Shown here: one piece after another, positions 1 to 9,476 of the stretch
Position numbering within the stretch: the stretch's first letter is position 1
Layout of the letters: each line of letters begins with the position of its first letter
From: Polytrichum commune
Lineage: Eukaryota > Streptophyta > Polytrichopsida > Polytrichales > Polytrichaceae
Length of the DNA: 64,000 nucleotides
NCBI GenBank assembly: GCA_950295325.1
Contig: OX485805.1
Location: forward strand, 42,990,758 to 43,054,757
Direction of reading: 5' to 3'
Position numbers and translations under genes: made by a program
Notes under the pieces: generated by a model
Database searches by the model: none
The model's input: the letters and a program-made list of their open reading frames with translations, nothing else
What the model was told of the DNA's origin: nothing

Positions 1-283
1 TTGCCATAGTGCATTGCTTGAAGAGGTGGCCACACTATTTGGGGTTGCACAAAACAAAGGTCTACATGGACAATGTGTCCTAAAAGAATTTTGACATTCA
101 AGCGCGAGTGAGCGCCAAGTCATTGCGGTGGCATGATAGTTTGGCGCTTATGAAGGTGGATTTGATCCACAAACCGGACCGTGGAAATGTGGTGCCGGAT
201 GCGCGAAGTAGACCGGAAGAGTTCCAAGCAATGAGAACCATCCAAACCTTGTGGCTAATGTGTGCCGGCAAACGAAACTTGTG
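1..283 (+). pseudogene. RNase H C-terminal remnant (copy A)
   Basis: Translated pieces read as the end of a Gypsy RNase H: a VYMDNVS segment, then SLRWHDSLALMKVDLIHKP and a VVPDARSRPEEF segment. These match the canonical DN.....YF, RQ.RW...L......I...PG and VADALSR blocks. A TAA directly follows VYMDNVS, and the same codon is a stop in every copy here. In a working element this domain degrades the RNA of the RNA-DNA hybrid. Confidence 0.75.
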
Positions 284-356
284 ATGCAAGATACGGGAGG
301 GGTAAATTAACTACCCCAAAGCACAAAAGCTTTTAGGTGAGCTTCGCAAGAGCAAG

Positions 357-1575
357 GTGCTCAAAGAGGTTAAGTTGGTGGACGGATTGTTCAAGTGCAA
401 ACAAAGTCGGGTATATGTGCCACAAGGCAAGTTGAGGCTATCGGTTTTGAAGGAGGAATATGATAGTCCTATTGCCGGCCATAGACGAGAAAGAAAAAGC
501 CGCCATAGAATGGTGTCAAAGAGGTACCATTGGCGGTGCATAAAGGAAGATATAGCCGACTTTGTGAAGGCTTGAATCAAAGTGCCAAGTGAACCGAGCC
601 TCTTACCAAAAGCAAGGCCGTTTCTTGCAACCGTTGCCTATCCCGTTGGCGCCATGGCATGGTATGTGCATGGACTTGATCACAAGTTTGCCGGAGTCAC
701 ATGGGTATGATGCCATCTTGTTGATGGTAGAGCGGTTTGCCAAGTGGGCACACATGGTGCCGATTGTGGGAACTGCCACCGCGTTGGAGACCGCATAGCC
801 TTTTCTCAAAGGATGGTTGAGGCACCACGGGTTGCCAAGAGTGATTGTGTGGGATCAAGATCCAAAGTTCACAAGTGCATTTTCAATGCATTTCTCTAAG
901 GAGGTCGGAATGAAACTAAGGTTTAGCACGACCTTGCATTCCCAAATGAATGGGAAATCGGAGCGTGTGAATGGAATCTTGAAGCAATACTTGAGGAACT
1001 TGGTGGGGGCGGACCAAGGAGATTGGGCGGACTATGTGGGTCGAGCGGAGTGTAATTGCAATGTAGCCACGCACTTGGCTACCAAGGGGTGGTCTTTGGT
1101 GGTGGCTTATGGAGTGGATGCGCTCCAACCTATTAACCTAGCTCTCGAGGGGGCACATTCAACACTAGAGTTCAACCAAGATGGTGAGGACTTGGCCAAG
1201 AAGCGTGAACAAGTCTTGGAGATGACCAAGTTGTTGGTGGAGAAAGCCCGAAGGTGCTACGGAGTGCAAGTCAATGCCGGAAGACGCGAAGTGGAGAATG
1301 AGGTGGGCCAAAAGGTGTTGTTGAATGTGAACAACTTCACCTAGCCGGAAGGCCTCACTCCAAAGTTCATGTCCAAAATTGGAGCTCCGTTTTCCATTGT
1401 GGAACAAGTGTTCAAGGACATATATAAGTTGGAATTACCGCCCAAGATCAAAGTGCATCCGACATTTCATGTCTCATTCCTAAAACCATTTAAGGACGAC
1501 ACCTTGTGGCCCGATCACAAGCAAGTGATTAGGCCACCTCCCGACCTTGTGGACATCATTTGGAACATGAGGTAA
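357..1575 (+). pseudogene. Integrase (copy A), interrupted
   Basis: Integrase joins the LTR ends to target DNA. Order seen: zinc-finger region (357-575, from MLKEVKLVDGLFKCK to HFVKA-like end), catalytic core (589-798 and 817-1344), GPY/F region (1369-1575, ending after SIVEQVFKDIYKLELPP and HPTFHVSFLKPF). Triad: D in CMDLITSLPES, D in VIVWDQDPKF, E in GKSERVN, with 35 residues between the last two. Breaks: TGA at the first zinc-finger Cys (573-575), a +1 frameshift just after it, and in-frame TAG 796-798, TAG 1342-1344 and TAA 1573-1575. The core frame continues past each stop, so these are point losses in a real integrase gene. Confidence 0.88.
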
Positions 1576-1774
1576 GAGGGCATCCTCAAGTGTAGGAAGC
1601 CCAAGTGAAAAGGAAAGAAAATGTACAAAGGAATACTTGGTGAAATGGTGAGGATACCATGAGAAAGAAACCGCTTGGGTGGCGGCAAGAGACATGGTCA
1701 ACACCAATGAATTGGTGAAGCACTTTGAAGAAACTAAGGCTAGACATTCCAATAAAAAGAAGCGTAGGCATTGA
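1576..1774 (+). pseudogene. Chromodomain tail of integrase (copy A)
   Basis: One frame reads KEYLVKW-stop-GYHEKETAWVAARDM, then LVKHFEETKARHSNKKKRRH and a TGA (1772-1774). YLVKW.GY....TW is the chromodomain signature found at the integrase C-terminus of chromoviruses, where it steers integration to marked chromatin. The stop inside it is TGA where K or R is expected, and the frame differs from the integrase frame before it. Confidence 0.75.
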
Positions 1775-2576
1775 TGAGGACATCAATCTCCTTTAGTGGG
1801 GGAGAGACTCTAGTAGCAAACATAGCTTCGAGGTTAATTCCTCCACAACATGCACTTGTTCTTTGGCTTGAGGGAATAAAGTCCAAACTTTAGTGGTGCA
1901 AAGAGAAAAGTATGAGATGAGGTCCTAGTCTTGTACTTGTGTTTGGTTAATGGAAGAGGGGGAATAGACATGCCAAACTAGGTTGGGTAAGCCGAGTAAT
2001 TGGGGGCCATGGCTTGGAGGGGCCTTGGATAAAACCAAGAAACTTCTTAGTTGTGGGCTTGTCCGGGCGGGGACAAGGTGATGGCGCGTGCTCATAAAAG
2101 TGCTACCTGCGAGCTAACGAGAGTTGGCGCATGGGAGTCATGAACCCATGTCTCGAAAGAGCAAAGTGGGAACCGAGTCGGGCGGGACTTGGCATCACCC
2201 CCGTGCGATCGAGGCGTGGCTTAACAATGGAAAGCCATCTCGGAGTTGCAACCGAGACAACTTAGTGGAAGCGTTGAGGTCTCGCCTAGATGTGTCACGT
2301 TAGGCTAGTGGAGCCTAACGGGGGAGGCCCCAAAGGAGGGGCAACCCAAGTGAGTCCCAAAGTAGGTGGGTCTAGTATAGGTTAGGTCCTTGGATAAGAG
2401 ATCCAAGGTCGCTAACGGACCACCTAGGAACGACACCTTTGGGACCATGCCAAATTTGAAGATGCATTGTGGGGGTCGCGCCCTAAGGTAAACACAATGC
2501 CGCACCATAGAGGATGGCAACTTGAGAATTGGTGTGCCGACTACGAGTATAGTCGATGAGGGCATCGACTCCGTTT
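1775..2576 (+). other. Long 3' non-coding region of copy A
   Basis: About 800 bp between the chromodomain stop and the polypurine tract, with no convincing reading frame. It starts with a second purine-rich tract (TTTAGTGGGGGAGAGAC, from about 1793). It holds several short hairpins, for example arms GTTAGGCT/AGCCTAAC around 2300-2320 and GACTA...TAGTC near 2550. It is kept in every copy. Confidence 0.7.
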
Positions 2577-2588
2577 GGTGGGGGTGAG
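2577..2588 (+). promoter_or_regulatory. Polypurine tract of copy A
   Basis: GGTGGGGGTGAG ends at the first base of the 3' LTR. In LTR retrotransposons the RNase-H-resistant purine tract primes plus-strand DNA. The same string precedes every 3' LTR of the family in this window. Confidence 0.85.
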
Positions 2589-2863
2589 TGTCGCGCACCT
2601 CTCCATAAGGAGTGCCCGAAACACCATGGGCACAAGGGGGACCCCGGAGTGACACCCGGGACTTGTGGCGCCGTTGGTGAGAGGGCCCAAGTGATCCTAG
2701 TGTGGGTGAGGGCCCCGGGCGTTGGGAACGCCTCCCACCCACAAAGACTAGGAGGCATGAGGGTGAGGCCATGAGTTATGCGTAGCTCATGGCGTGGTGA
2801 TTCTACGATCCTCAAGATCACCTCAATCGGAGGTGTGAGCTAGGAGTTATGGCCATTTGAGTG

Positions 2864-2887
2864 GGGCGCTGTCCCGGGACAGCGCCC
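2864..2887. repeat. 24-bp perfect palindrome in the LTR
   Basis: A perfect palindrome with core GCGCTGTCCCGGGACAGCGC, extended by GG and CC. It lies about 275 bp into the LTR and recurs in most LTRs here. It could act as a DNA cruciform or RNA hairpin; no function is demonstrated. Confidence 0.85.
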
Positions 2888-3192
2888 TGGTACAGCAGTG
2901 CCTGGGAGCGATTCCCGGGACTGCCAAGGTTCAAACAGGCATAACTTCCTCAAGCCTTGCCCGAATGGGGCAAGCAAGGAGTCCATCGGCATCTACGTGA
3001 AGCGTAGATGAGGATGGAGTGGTTGGTTGTTATGATCAGACATCATACAAGGAAGTTATGATGGTCTGAAGCTGCTGGGGGGGTTCTAGGCCCAGCAGCT
3101 AAGGGAAAATGTCCACTTGGCCCCAACTCTTGGTAGAGAGACAAGAGGTTGGTTGGCGGTGGGGTAGGGGCTCCGTGTAGAGTCCTAGAGGC

Positions 3193-3200
3193 TTATATGG
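3193..3200 (+). promoter_or_regulatory. Candidate LTR TATA element
   Basis: TTATATGG is the only TATA-like string in this GC-rich LTR and is conserved in all copies. It lies about 600 bp into the LTR, so U3 would be about 0.6 kb. Assignment rests on sequence alone. Confidence 0.45.
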
Positions 3201-3562
3201 GTGAGGTGGTGTGGCCTCACCCACCCGAGGCCGAACGGCAAGGCCTCCATGGGCTTTGGCCTATTGTGAGGCCATAGTTGCCTAGTATGGTTCGGGTTGT
3301 TGTAGTGTTGCTCCGGCAATGCGATGATCAACATAGGATTGGACTTCCATGAATGGAAGTCCACATTGGGGAAATGGGTTACCGATTAAGGGGTGAGTCC
3401 CGAAAGCAAAGTAGGAGGGTTGGTTCCCTCCTATGAACTATTGGTCCGGGGTAAGAGGAGCTATCCATTAGCATGGCGGAATGCGAAGGGTTAGCGACTC
3501 GTAACCTTTGCTAGAATTGAAAATTGGCAAGATTATTAAGGGACCTAGCAAGGGTTGCGACA

Positions 3563-4641
3563 TTCCAACTTATACATGTCCTTGAACACTTGTTCCACAA
3601 TGGAAAACAAAGCTCGAATTTTGGACATGAACTTTTGGAGCGAGGCCTTCCGGCTAAGTGAAGTTGTTCACATTCAACAACACCTTTTGGCCCACCTCAT
3701 TCTCCACTTCGCGTCTTCCGGCATTGATTTGCACTCCGTAGCACCTTCGGGCTTTCTCCACCAACAACTTGGTCATCTCCAAGACTTGTTCACGCTTCTT
3801 GGCCAAGTCCTCACCATCTTGGTTGAACTCTAGTGTTGAATGTGCCCCCTCGAGAGCTAGGTTAATAGGTTGGAGCGCATCCACTCCATAAGCCACCACC
3901 AAAGACCACCCCTTGGTAGCCAAGTGCGTGGCTACATTTCAATTACACTCCGCTCGACCCACATAGTCCGCCCAATCTCCTTGGTCCGCCCCCACCAAGT
4001 TCCTCAAGTATTGCTTCAAGACTCCATTCACATGCTCCGCTTTCCCATCCATTTGGGAATGCAAGGCCGTGCTAAACCTTAGTTTCATTCCGACCTCCTT
4101 AGAGAAATGCATTGAAAATGCACTTGTGAACTTTGGATCTTGATCCCACACAATCACTTTTGGCAACCCGTGGTGCCTCAACCATCCTTTGAGAAAAGGC
4201 TATGCGGTCTCCAACGCGGTGGCGGTTCCCACAATCGGCACCATGTGTGCCCACTTGGCAAACCGCTCTACCATCAACAAGATGGCATCATACCCATGTG
4301 ACTCCGGCAAACTTGTGATCAAGTCCATGCACATACCATGCCATGGCGCCAACGGGATAGGCAACGGTTGCAAGAAGCCGCCTTGCTTTTGGTAAGAGGC
4401 TCGGTTCACTTGGCACTTTGATTCAAGCCTTCACAAAGTGGGCTATATCTTCCTTTATGCACCGCCAATGGTACCTCTTTGACACCATTCTATGGCGGCT
4501 TTTTCTTTCTTCTCTATGGCCGGCAATAGGACTATCATATTCCTCCTTCAAAACCGATAGCCTCAACTTGCCTTGTGGCACATACACCCGACTTTGTTTG
4601 CACTTGAACAATCCGTCCACCAACTTAACCTCTTTGAGCAC
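3563..4641 (-). pseudogene. Integrase (copy B), interrupted
   Basis: Zinc-finger region 4641-4423, core 4409-4200, 4181-3939 and 3923-3654, then cut at 3563 by copy A. Family stops: TGA at the first zinc-finger Cys and TAG at 4202-4200. Private to B and G: TGA at 3941-3939, where other copies have the second Cys of ECNCNVATH. TAG again at 3656-3654. The D, D and E residues are still legible. Confidence 0.86.
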
Positions 4642-4689
4642 CTTGCTCTTGCGAAGCTCACCTAAAAGCTTTTGTGCTTTGGGGTAGTT

Positions 4690-5100
4690 AATTTACCCCT
4701 CCCGTATCTTGCATCACAAGTTTCCTTGGCCGGCACACATTAGCCACAAGGTTTGGATGGTTCTCATTGCTTGGAACTCTTCCGGTCTACTTCGCGCATC
4801 CGGCACCACATTTCCACGGTCCGGTTTGTGGATCAAATCCACCTTCATAAGCGCCAAACTATCATGCCTCCGCAATGACTTGGCGTTCACTTACGCTTGT
4901 ATGTCAAAATACTTTTAGGACACATTGTCCATGTAGACCTTTGCTTTGTGCGACCCCATATAATGTCGCCACATCTTCAAGCAATGCACTACGGCAAAGA
5001 AGTTCTTTGTCATGAGTTGGTTGTCTTCTTTGACAACCATCGAGCTTTATGCTCCCATATGCAATGGCCATCCATCTTACACATAATCCACCATTGGCAA
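4690..5100 (-). pseudogene. RNase H remnant (copy B)
   Basis: Minus-strand reading gives QRRQPTHDKE, then VYMDNVS followed by a stop, then a DLIHKPDRGNVVPDA segment, as in copy A. It abuts the tandem array upstream of it in the coding sense. Confidence 0.65.
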
Positions 5101-5700
5101 AGGCACTTACCCCGGTATGCACCTCGAAAGGTTTGTCAAGCTCCGCGAACTTGAGCACGGGCGGCGAAGAGAACTTGGTGTTAAGCTCCCCAAAGACTCG
5201 TGACAAACATCATCTCACTCTTGGGATAGCCATTTCTTCCACAAGTCGCACAAGGTGGGACAACCATCGAGCTTCATGCTCTCATATGCCATGGCCATCC
5301 ATCTTGCCTCAACATCCGCCAATGGTAAAGTCACTCGCCCCCGTATGCACCTCAAAAGGTTTGTCAAACTCCGCGAACTTGAGCACGGGCGGCGAAGAGA
5401 ACTTGGTCTTAAGCTCCTCAAAGACTTGGTGGGAAGGCTCATCCCACTCTTGGGATAGCCATTTCTTGCACAAGTTGGACGAGGTCGGACAACCATCGAG
5501 CTTCATGCTCTTATATGCAATGGCCATCCATCTTGCCTCAACATCCGCCAATGGTAAAGTCACTCGCCCCCGTATGCACCTCAAAAGGTTTGTCAAAGTC
5601 CGCGAACTTAAGCACGGGCGGCGAAGAGAACTTGTTTTTGAGCCCCCCAAAGGCTTGGTGACAAGGCTCATCCCACTCTTGGGATAGCCATTTTCCTCAA
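5100..5700 (-). repeat. 229-bp tandem array (copy B), 3 units
   Basis: The landmark CTTGGGATAGCC recurs at 5220, 5449 and 5678, a spacing of exactly 229 bp. Each unit encodes, in shifting frames, the RT-to-RNase H connection (KWLSQEWDEPCHQ, then PPVLKF, DKPFEVHTG, IGG). Since 229 is not a multiple of three, units cannot be read through in one frame. Confidence 0.88.
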
Positions 5701-6391
5701 TAAGTTGAATAAGGTCCTAGCAACCTTAGAAAACTCTTGAATGAAGTTGTGGTACTAATTGGCTAGGCCAACAAATGACCTAAGCCATTTTTGAATGAAG
5801 GGCCAATTGTCCTTTTGGATTGCCTTGACATTCTTCATGTTCGTCCACCAACTTCATTTATCACCACATACCTCAAGAGCTCAATCTCTCGTTGAGCAAA
5901 GTGATTTTTCACTTCTTGGCGGTAATTTTTTTTTGGGCAACACATTGGTGAATACATCCTTGTATTTCACCAACATCACACCAATGTTGTTTGGGGGAGG
6001 CCCATCTTTCCTAGCCTCCCCATACGTTCCTTGGAGTTCCTCCAATTAAACCACGACCATTATATTTTCTTTTTTTCATTTGGTCCATTAAGACCAAATT
6101 CAACTTAGGTCCTCCTACCATAGGAGTCCTTGTCAATTTGAACTTCAATTCTTTGCCATTCATAATGCACCGCAAGCACACCGGCTTGTACCTCACATCT
6201 ATCATGTGAGTTTCAAAGAAGGCGGCCTTCACAATGACATGCATTTTATCTATTTCACTTGGTGTGAAATTTTGACAAAAATCCAATGTCCCACATTGCA
6301 AGGTTACATGCATCGCGGCCTCCTTTGTCTCATGCGGTTTGCCCTTTCCAAACCGCACCTTGGTGGGCTTGCCCGCTCTACCAATCGGCAA
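5700..6391 (-). pseudogene. Protease-end and gapped RT remnant (copy B)
   Basis: The 6391-6011 frame has the conserved segments HVTLQCGTLDFCQNFTPSE, VKAAFFETHMIDV and LKFKLTRTPMVGGPK, placed like the protease C-terminus and linker. No DTG/DSG active site is visible. It leads into RT start text (YKDVFTNVLPKK). This joins directly near 5905-5920 to text like KNNFAQREIEFLRYVVTKE, which lies after the RT palm. The fingers and palm are absent. Confidence 0.75.
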
Positions 6392-6399
6392 GCCCCAAC

Positions 6400-7303
6400 T
6401 CCCTTATGAGTTTTGGGCTCAAGAAGGCATGGCTTGCCTCTTTGTCAACCCATTAGACGTTTGTCCCATTCATTTGAGCCTCAAGATATAAAATAGTTGG
6501 CCTTGGCTTAAGGCTACTAGCCTTGGCCACAAAACCATCGTCTAACATTTGGTCCTCGGCAACACCATGAGTTTGGCTTGGTCCGCAAGGCCAACTTTTA
6601 ACACTCCGTCCGTGGCACAAATATGATCTAGCTTGGTACCACCAAACCACCTTCTCACATTTTGTCCACGGCACGAGCTAGCATGATTTGCCTTGGTATA
6701 ATGGGCCAAACTACTTGCGCTCATTTCCTTGGGCCTCTTTCGGCTAAACCCACTTTGTGGTGATGTGCCGTCCAACTTCTTCTTAGGAACATCGGCTTCA
6801 ATGCTCTTCAAATCCTTATGATTCGCACTACGTCCTCAAGATGCTTTGGGGTCTTGAACATGGTTTTCACCACCCGCTTTTGAAACCCACCTAAAACGAT
6901 GCATTTCTTAGAAAGCTCGTCCATCCTAGATGTACCATTCATTTGGGTGTGAAATTCGCACATATACGCCTTAAGAGACCCCGCGTGCCTCATGTGCCCC
7001 AAGTTCATTTCAACATCACCACCTTCTAAGCATTTTAAATTGAAATTTCAATCCAACATTAATGCCCTCCAAGGTTTTGGGTGCATTCGGTATTCTAGGC
7101 CCCAAATGTTTTTTGAGGCGTGCGGGAGCCCTTTCAAAGGACTCCACCATTTTCCTTACTGAATCCACCATCATGCCCACCATTGTCATTAGAACCAATG
7201 GTATGGTCAAATTCCATTTACACATGATCTTTGTTCCAATTTGAGCCTCACAACCTTTTGGAAACCCCGGGTCACCATCACAACCCGCTTATTTGATAGC
7301 CAT
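6400..7303 (-). pseudogene. Gag remnant (copy B)
   Basis: Starts at the ATG at 7303-7301, just downstream of the primer-binding site, with a MAI... start like the open gag start of element O. It breaks within a few codons. Near 6590-6720 it has Cys-rich repeats resembling worn zinc knuckles. Confidence 0.65.
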
Positions 7304-7340
7304 GCTTCCCTCAAAGTGCTAGCTCAAAAATTGGAAACGT

Positions 7341-7352
7341 GCTCTGATACCA
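7341..7352 (-). promoter_or_regulatory. Primer-binding site of copy B
   Basis: Minus-strand TGGTATCAGAGC, two bases (CT) inside the 5' LTR, complementary to the 3' end of plant initiator-Met tRNA. Copies B, F, G, H and I have the CT spacer; C, D, E and O have CG. This gives two sublineages. Confidence 0.92.
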
Positions 7353-7354
7353 AG

Positions 7355-8328
7355 TGTCGCAACCCTTGCTAGGTCCCTTAACAATCTTGCCAATTTTCGT
7401 TTCTAGCAAAGGTTACGAGCGCTAACCCTTCGCATTCCGCCATGCTAATGGATAGCTCCTCTTACCCCGGACCAATAGTTCATAGGAGGGGAACCAACCC
7501 TCCTACTTTGCTTTCGGGACTCACCCCTTAATCGGTAACCCATTTCCCCAATGTGGACTTCCATCCATGGAAGTCCAATCCCATGTTGATCATCGCGTTG
7601 CCGGAGCAACACTACAACATCCCGAACCATACTAGGCAACTATGGCCTCACATTGGGCCAATGCCCATGGAGGCCGTGCCGTTCGGCCTCGGGTGGGTGA
7701 GGCCACACCACCTCACCCATATAAGCCTCTAGGACTTCACGCGGGGCCCCTACCCCACCGTCAACCAACCTCTTGTCTCTCTACCAAGAGTTGGGGCCAA
7801 GTGGACATTTTCCTTTAGCTGCTGGGCCTAGAACCCCCCCAGCAGCTTCAGACCATCATAACTTCCTTGTATGATGTCTGATCATAACAACCAACCACTC
7901 CATGTTCATCTACGCTTCACGTAGATGCCGATGGACTCCTCACTTGCTCCATTTGAGCAAGTGTTGAGGAAGTTATGCCTGTTTGAACCTTGGCAGTCCC
8001 GGGAATCACTCCCAGGCACTGCTGTACCAGGGCGCTGTCCCGGGACAGCGCCCCACTCAAATGGCCATAACTCCTAGCTCACACCTCCGATTGAGGTGTT
8101 CTTGAGCTTTCTAGAATCACCACGCCATGAGCTACGCATAGCTCATGGCCTTACCCTTGTGCCTCCTAATCTTCGTGGGTGGGAGGCGTTCCCAACGCCC
8201 GGGGCCCTCACCCACACTAGGATCACTTGGGCCCTCTCACCAACGGCGCCACAAGTCCCGGGTGTCACTCCGGGGTCCCCCTTGTGCCCATGGTGTTTCG
8301 GGCACTCCTCATGGAGAGGTGCGCGACA
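7355..8328 (-). repeat. 5' LTR of copy B
   Basis: 974 bp in reverse orientation (plus strand reads TGTCGCAACCCTTGC ... GTGCGCGACA), directly next to the primer-binding site. Confidence 0.95.
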
Positions 8329-8502
8329 CCTTTCTAGGGACTCCTCCACTTCCTCACCGGTTGCACCATCATCCCCACCATTGTTAATAGACTCAATGGC
8401 GGGGTCAACATCCTCTTCAACATGATCTTTGTTCCGTTTTGAGCGTCGCAACTTTTTAGAAGTCCCCGCCTCACCATCGTTACCCGCACGTTTGGTAGCC
8501 AT
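8329..8502 (-). pseudogene. Open gag N-terminus of older element O
   Basis: Reads from ATG 8502-8500 as MATKRAGNDGEAGTSKKLRR, then SKRNKDHVEEDVDPAIESI and an acidic NGGDDGATGEEVEESLER end, where copy B interrupts it. The younger copies have the same text but broken: MAIKNAGCDGEPGVSKRL then a stop, where CGA here has become TGA. O therefore shows the undamaged gag start. Gag forms the virus-like particle; this basic then acidic N-terminus has no motif I can name. Confidence 0.72.
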
Positions 8503-8538
8503 CTCTCCTTCAAAGTGCTAGCTCAAAGACGAAACCCT

Positions 8539-8550
8539 GCTCTGATACCA
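8539..8550 (-). promoter_or_regulatory. Primer-binding site of element O
   Basis: Minus-strand TGGTATCAGAGC with a CG spacer to the LTR end at 8553, the same arrangement as in the main family. Confidence 0.88.
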
Positions 8551-8552
8551 CG

Positions 8553-8783
8553 TGTCGCGACCCTTACTAGTTTTTCTCCACTTAGCTCAATTGCTTTCCA
8601 ACTCTAGCAAGTGTCCCGAGCGCTAACCTGCACATCCCACGCACATGCATGGTTAGCTCCCAAAACCGCGGACCTTCAATCCCATATTTGGTCACCAAAC
8701 CCTCCTACACATGCATTCGGGACACTTGCTAGAGTTGGAAAGCAATTGAGCTAAGTGGAGAAAAACTAGTAAGGGTCGCGACA
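8553..8783. repeat. Fold-back LTR end of element O
   Basis: Left arm 8553-8619 and right arm 8717-8783 are 67-bp inverted copies, matching base for base by eye. The outer ends are both the LTR terminus (TGTCGCGACCC / GGGTCGCGACA). The 97-bp centre is diverged minus-strand LTR (GAGCGCTAACC, GGTTAGCTCC, CCCTCCTAC, CGGGAC). So a minus-strand LTR runs about 170 bp and then doubles back to its own U5 end. No U3 is present. The right flank is TGGGG. Confidence 0.85.
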
Positions 8784-8983
8784 TGGGGGATGTGCGAATG
8801 GAGACGCTCGACCTGGGTGTCGAAGACGACGACATACAACAGACCCAGGCGTCTCAGGCGGCGCGTTCAGACGACCCGATGGAGATGGAGGCCCATGCGG
8901 CGGTGAATGTGACGAACGCGCGTTCGTTAATCACTGAGGAGGGAGCTGCCGCTCCCTCCGATGTCGAGGTAACTCATCTCTGA
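8783..8983 (+). other. Possible exon remnant next to the fold-back LTR
   Basis: A 66-codon frame from an ATG overlapping the LTR end, rich in D, E, A and M (METLDLGVEDDDIQQTQASQ, DDPMEMEAHAA). It has coding-like composition but no domain I recognise. GAGGTAACT at about 8967 could be a splice donor before the stop. It may be the end of a host gene or of another element. Confidence 0.25.
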
Positions 8984-9476
8984 GATTGCCACCTGTTTTG
9001 ACGAATGCGCGTTCGTAACCTCCTAACCACCTTCGCTGTGTTTTTGGCGCGTTGTCTGCATCGACATCCGAGACCTGCGAGAGCCCATTTTGTGTACGAC
9101 CTTATGTCGATCAGTGTTGTAGGACACGGCATCCTGCTGCCTTAGGAACCTGTGTGATAGTGTACCATGAGAGAAACTGTAAATTTTGACGGATTTCATA
9201 TAATGAAATGAGCTTTGCATCGAATCGCACACACTTTGTATTAAATCGTATTCCTTGTATTGTGTATGTACATGCGGGTTCACTTTCTTGTGCAATTCAA
9301 CCTCGTTTACGAACAGACGCTCGTAAAAGGATCCGACCCCTCGTCCATCTCTTTCACGAACGACCGTTCGTAAGTGAATGGTGCGCCTAGTCACTGCTGG
9401 CCTTCTTTCACGAACGAGCGTTCATGAATTATGCACCTCGCCACTTTCTGGCCTTCATTCACGAACGAGCGTTCGC
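8912..9476. repeat. Cluster of six ACGAACG-NN-CGTTCGT palindromes
   Basis: Sites at 8912-8927 (perfect), 9001-9016, 9309-9324 (weaker), 9356-9371, 9410-9425 and 9461-9476. The last three are 54 and 51 bp apart and sit in a loose repeat (CACT..TGGCCTTC.TTCACGAACGAGCGTTC). The rest of 8984-9694 is AT-richer DNA with no supported gene. Confidence 0.8.

Larger units (their letters stand above)
1..3562 (+). mobile_element. Ty3/Gypsy chromovirus copy A, 3' part
   Basis: The window opens inside the RNase H region of this plus-strand copy. It runs through integrase, chromodomain, a long 3' non-coding stretch and polypurine tract into its 3' LTR. Directly after the LTR the sequence becomes the minus-strand integrase of copy B, in the middle of its GPY/F region, so A is inserted into B. 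The right-hand target duplication should be TTCCA (3563-3567); its partner lies left of the window. Confidence 0.93.
2589..3562 (+). repeat. 3' LTR of copy A
   Basis: Starts TGTCGCGCACCTCTCC and ends AGGGTTGCGACA (974 bp). It has the TG...CA termini, with a polypurine tract before it and copy B integrase after it. Confidence 0.95.
3563..8328 (-). mobile_element. Chromovirus copy B, 5' part
   Basis: Minus-strand copy cut on its left by copy A and complete on its right to its 5' LTR. Order from right to left: LTR, primer-binding site, gag remnant, protease/RT remnant, 229-bp array, RNase H, integrase. Right flank CCTTT (8329-8333) should be one copy of its target duplication; it sits in the gag of older element O. 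It shares with copy G a private TGA in the integrase core, so B and G look like sister copies. Confidence 0.93.

Noticed and set aside
2305..2821. Minus-strand frames of 112-171 codons across LTR and polypurine tract (GGRRSQRPGPSPTLGSLGPS type), repeated at most LTRs in the window
   Set aside because: They lie in GC-rich U3 sequence, several overlapping frames are open at once, and they recur only because the LTR recurs. No domain is seen.
8553..8783. MITE with 67-bp terminal inverted repeats
   Set aside because: The left arm abuts a primer-binding site and gag, the ends are LTR termini, the centre is LTR-like and no TSD flanks the unit.
9023..9394. 123-codon minus-strand frame in the palindrome region
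   Set aside because: No recognisable motif; the sequence holds repeated palindromes and looks non-coding.
9356..9476. Integron or phage attachment sites at the CGAACG palindromes
   Set aside because: No recombinase gene or conserved core typical of those systems; the rest of the window is plant retrotransposon DNA.
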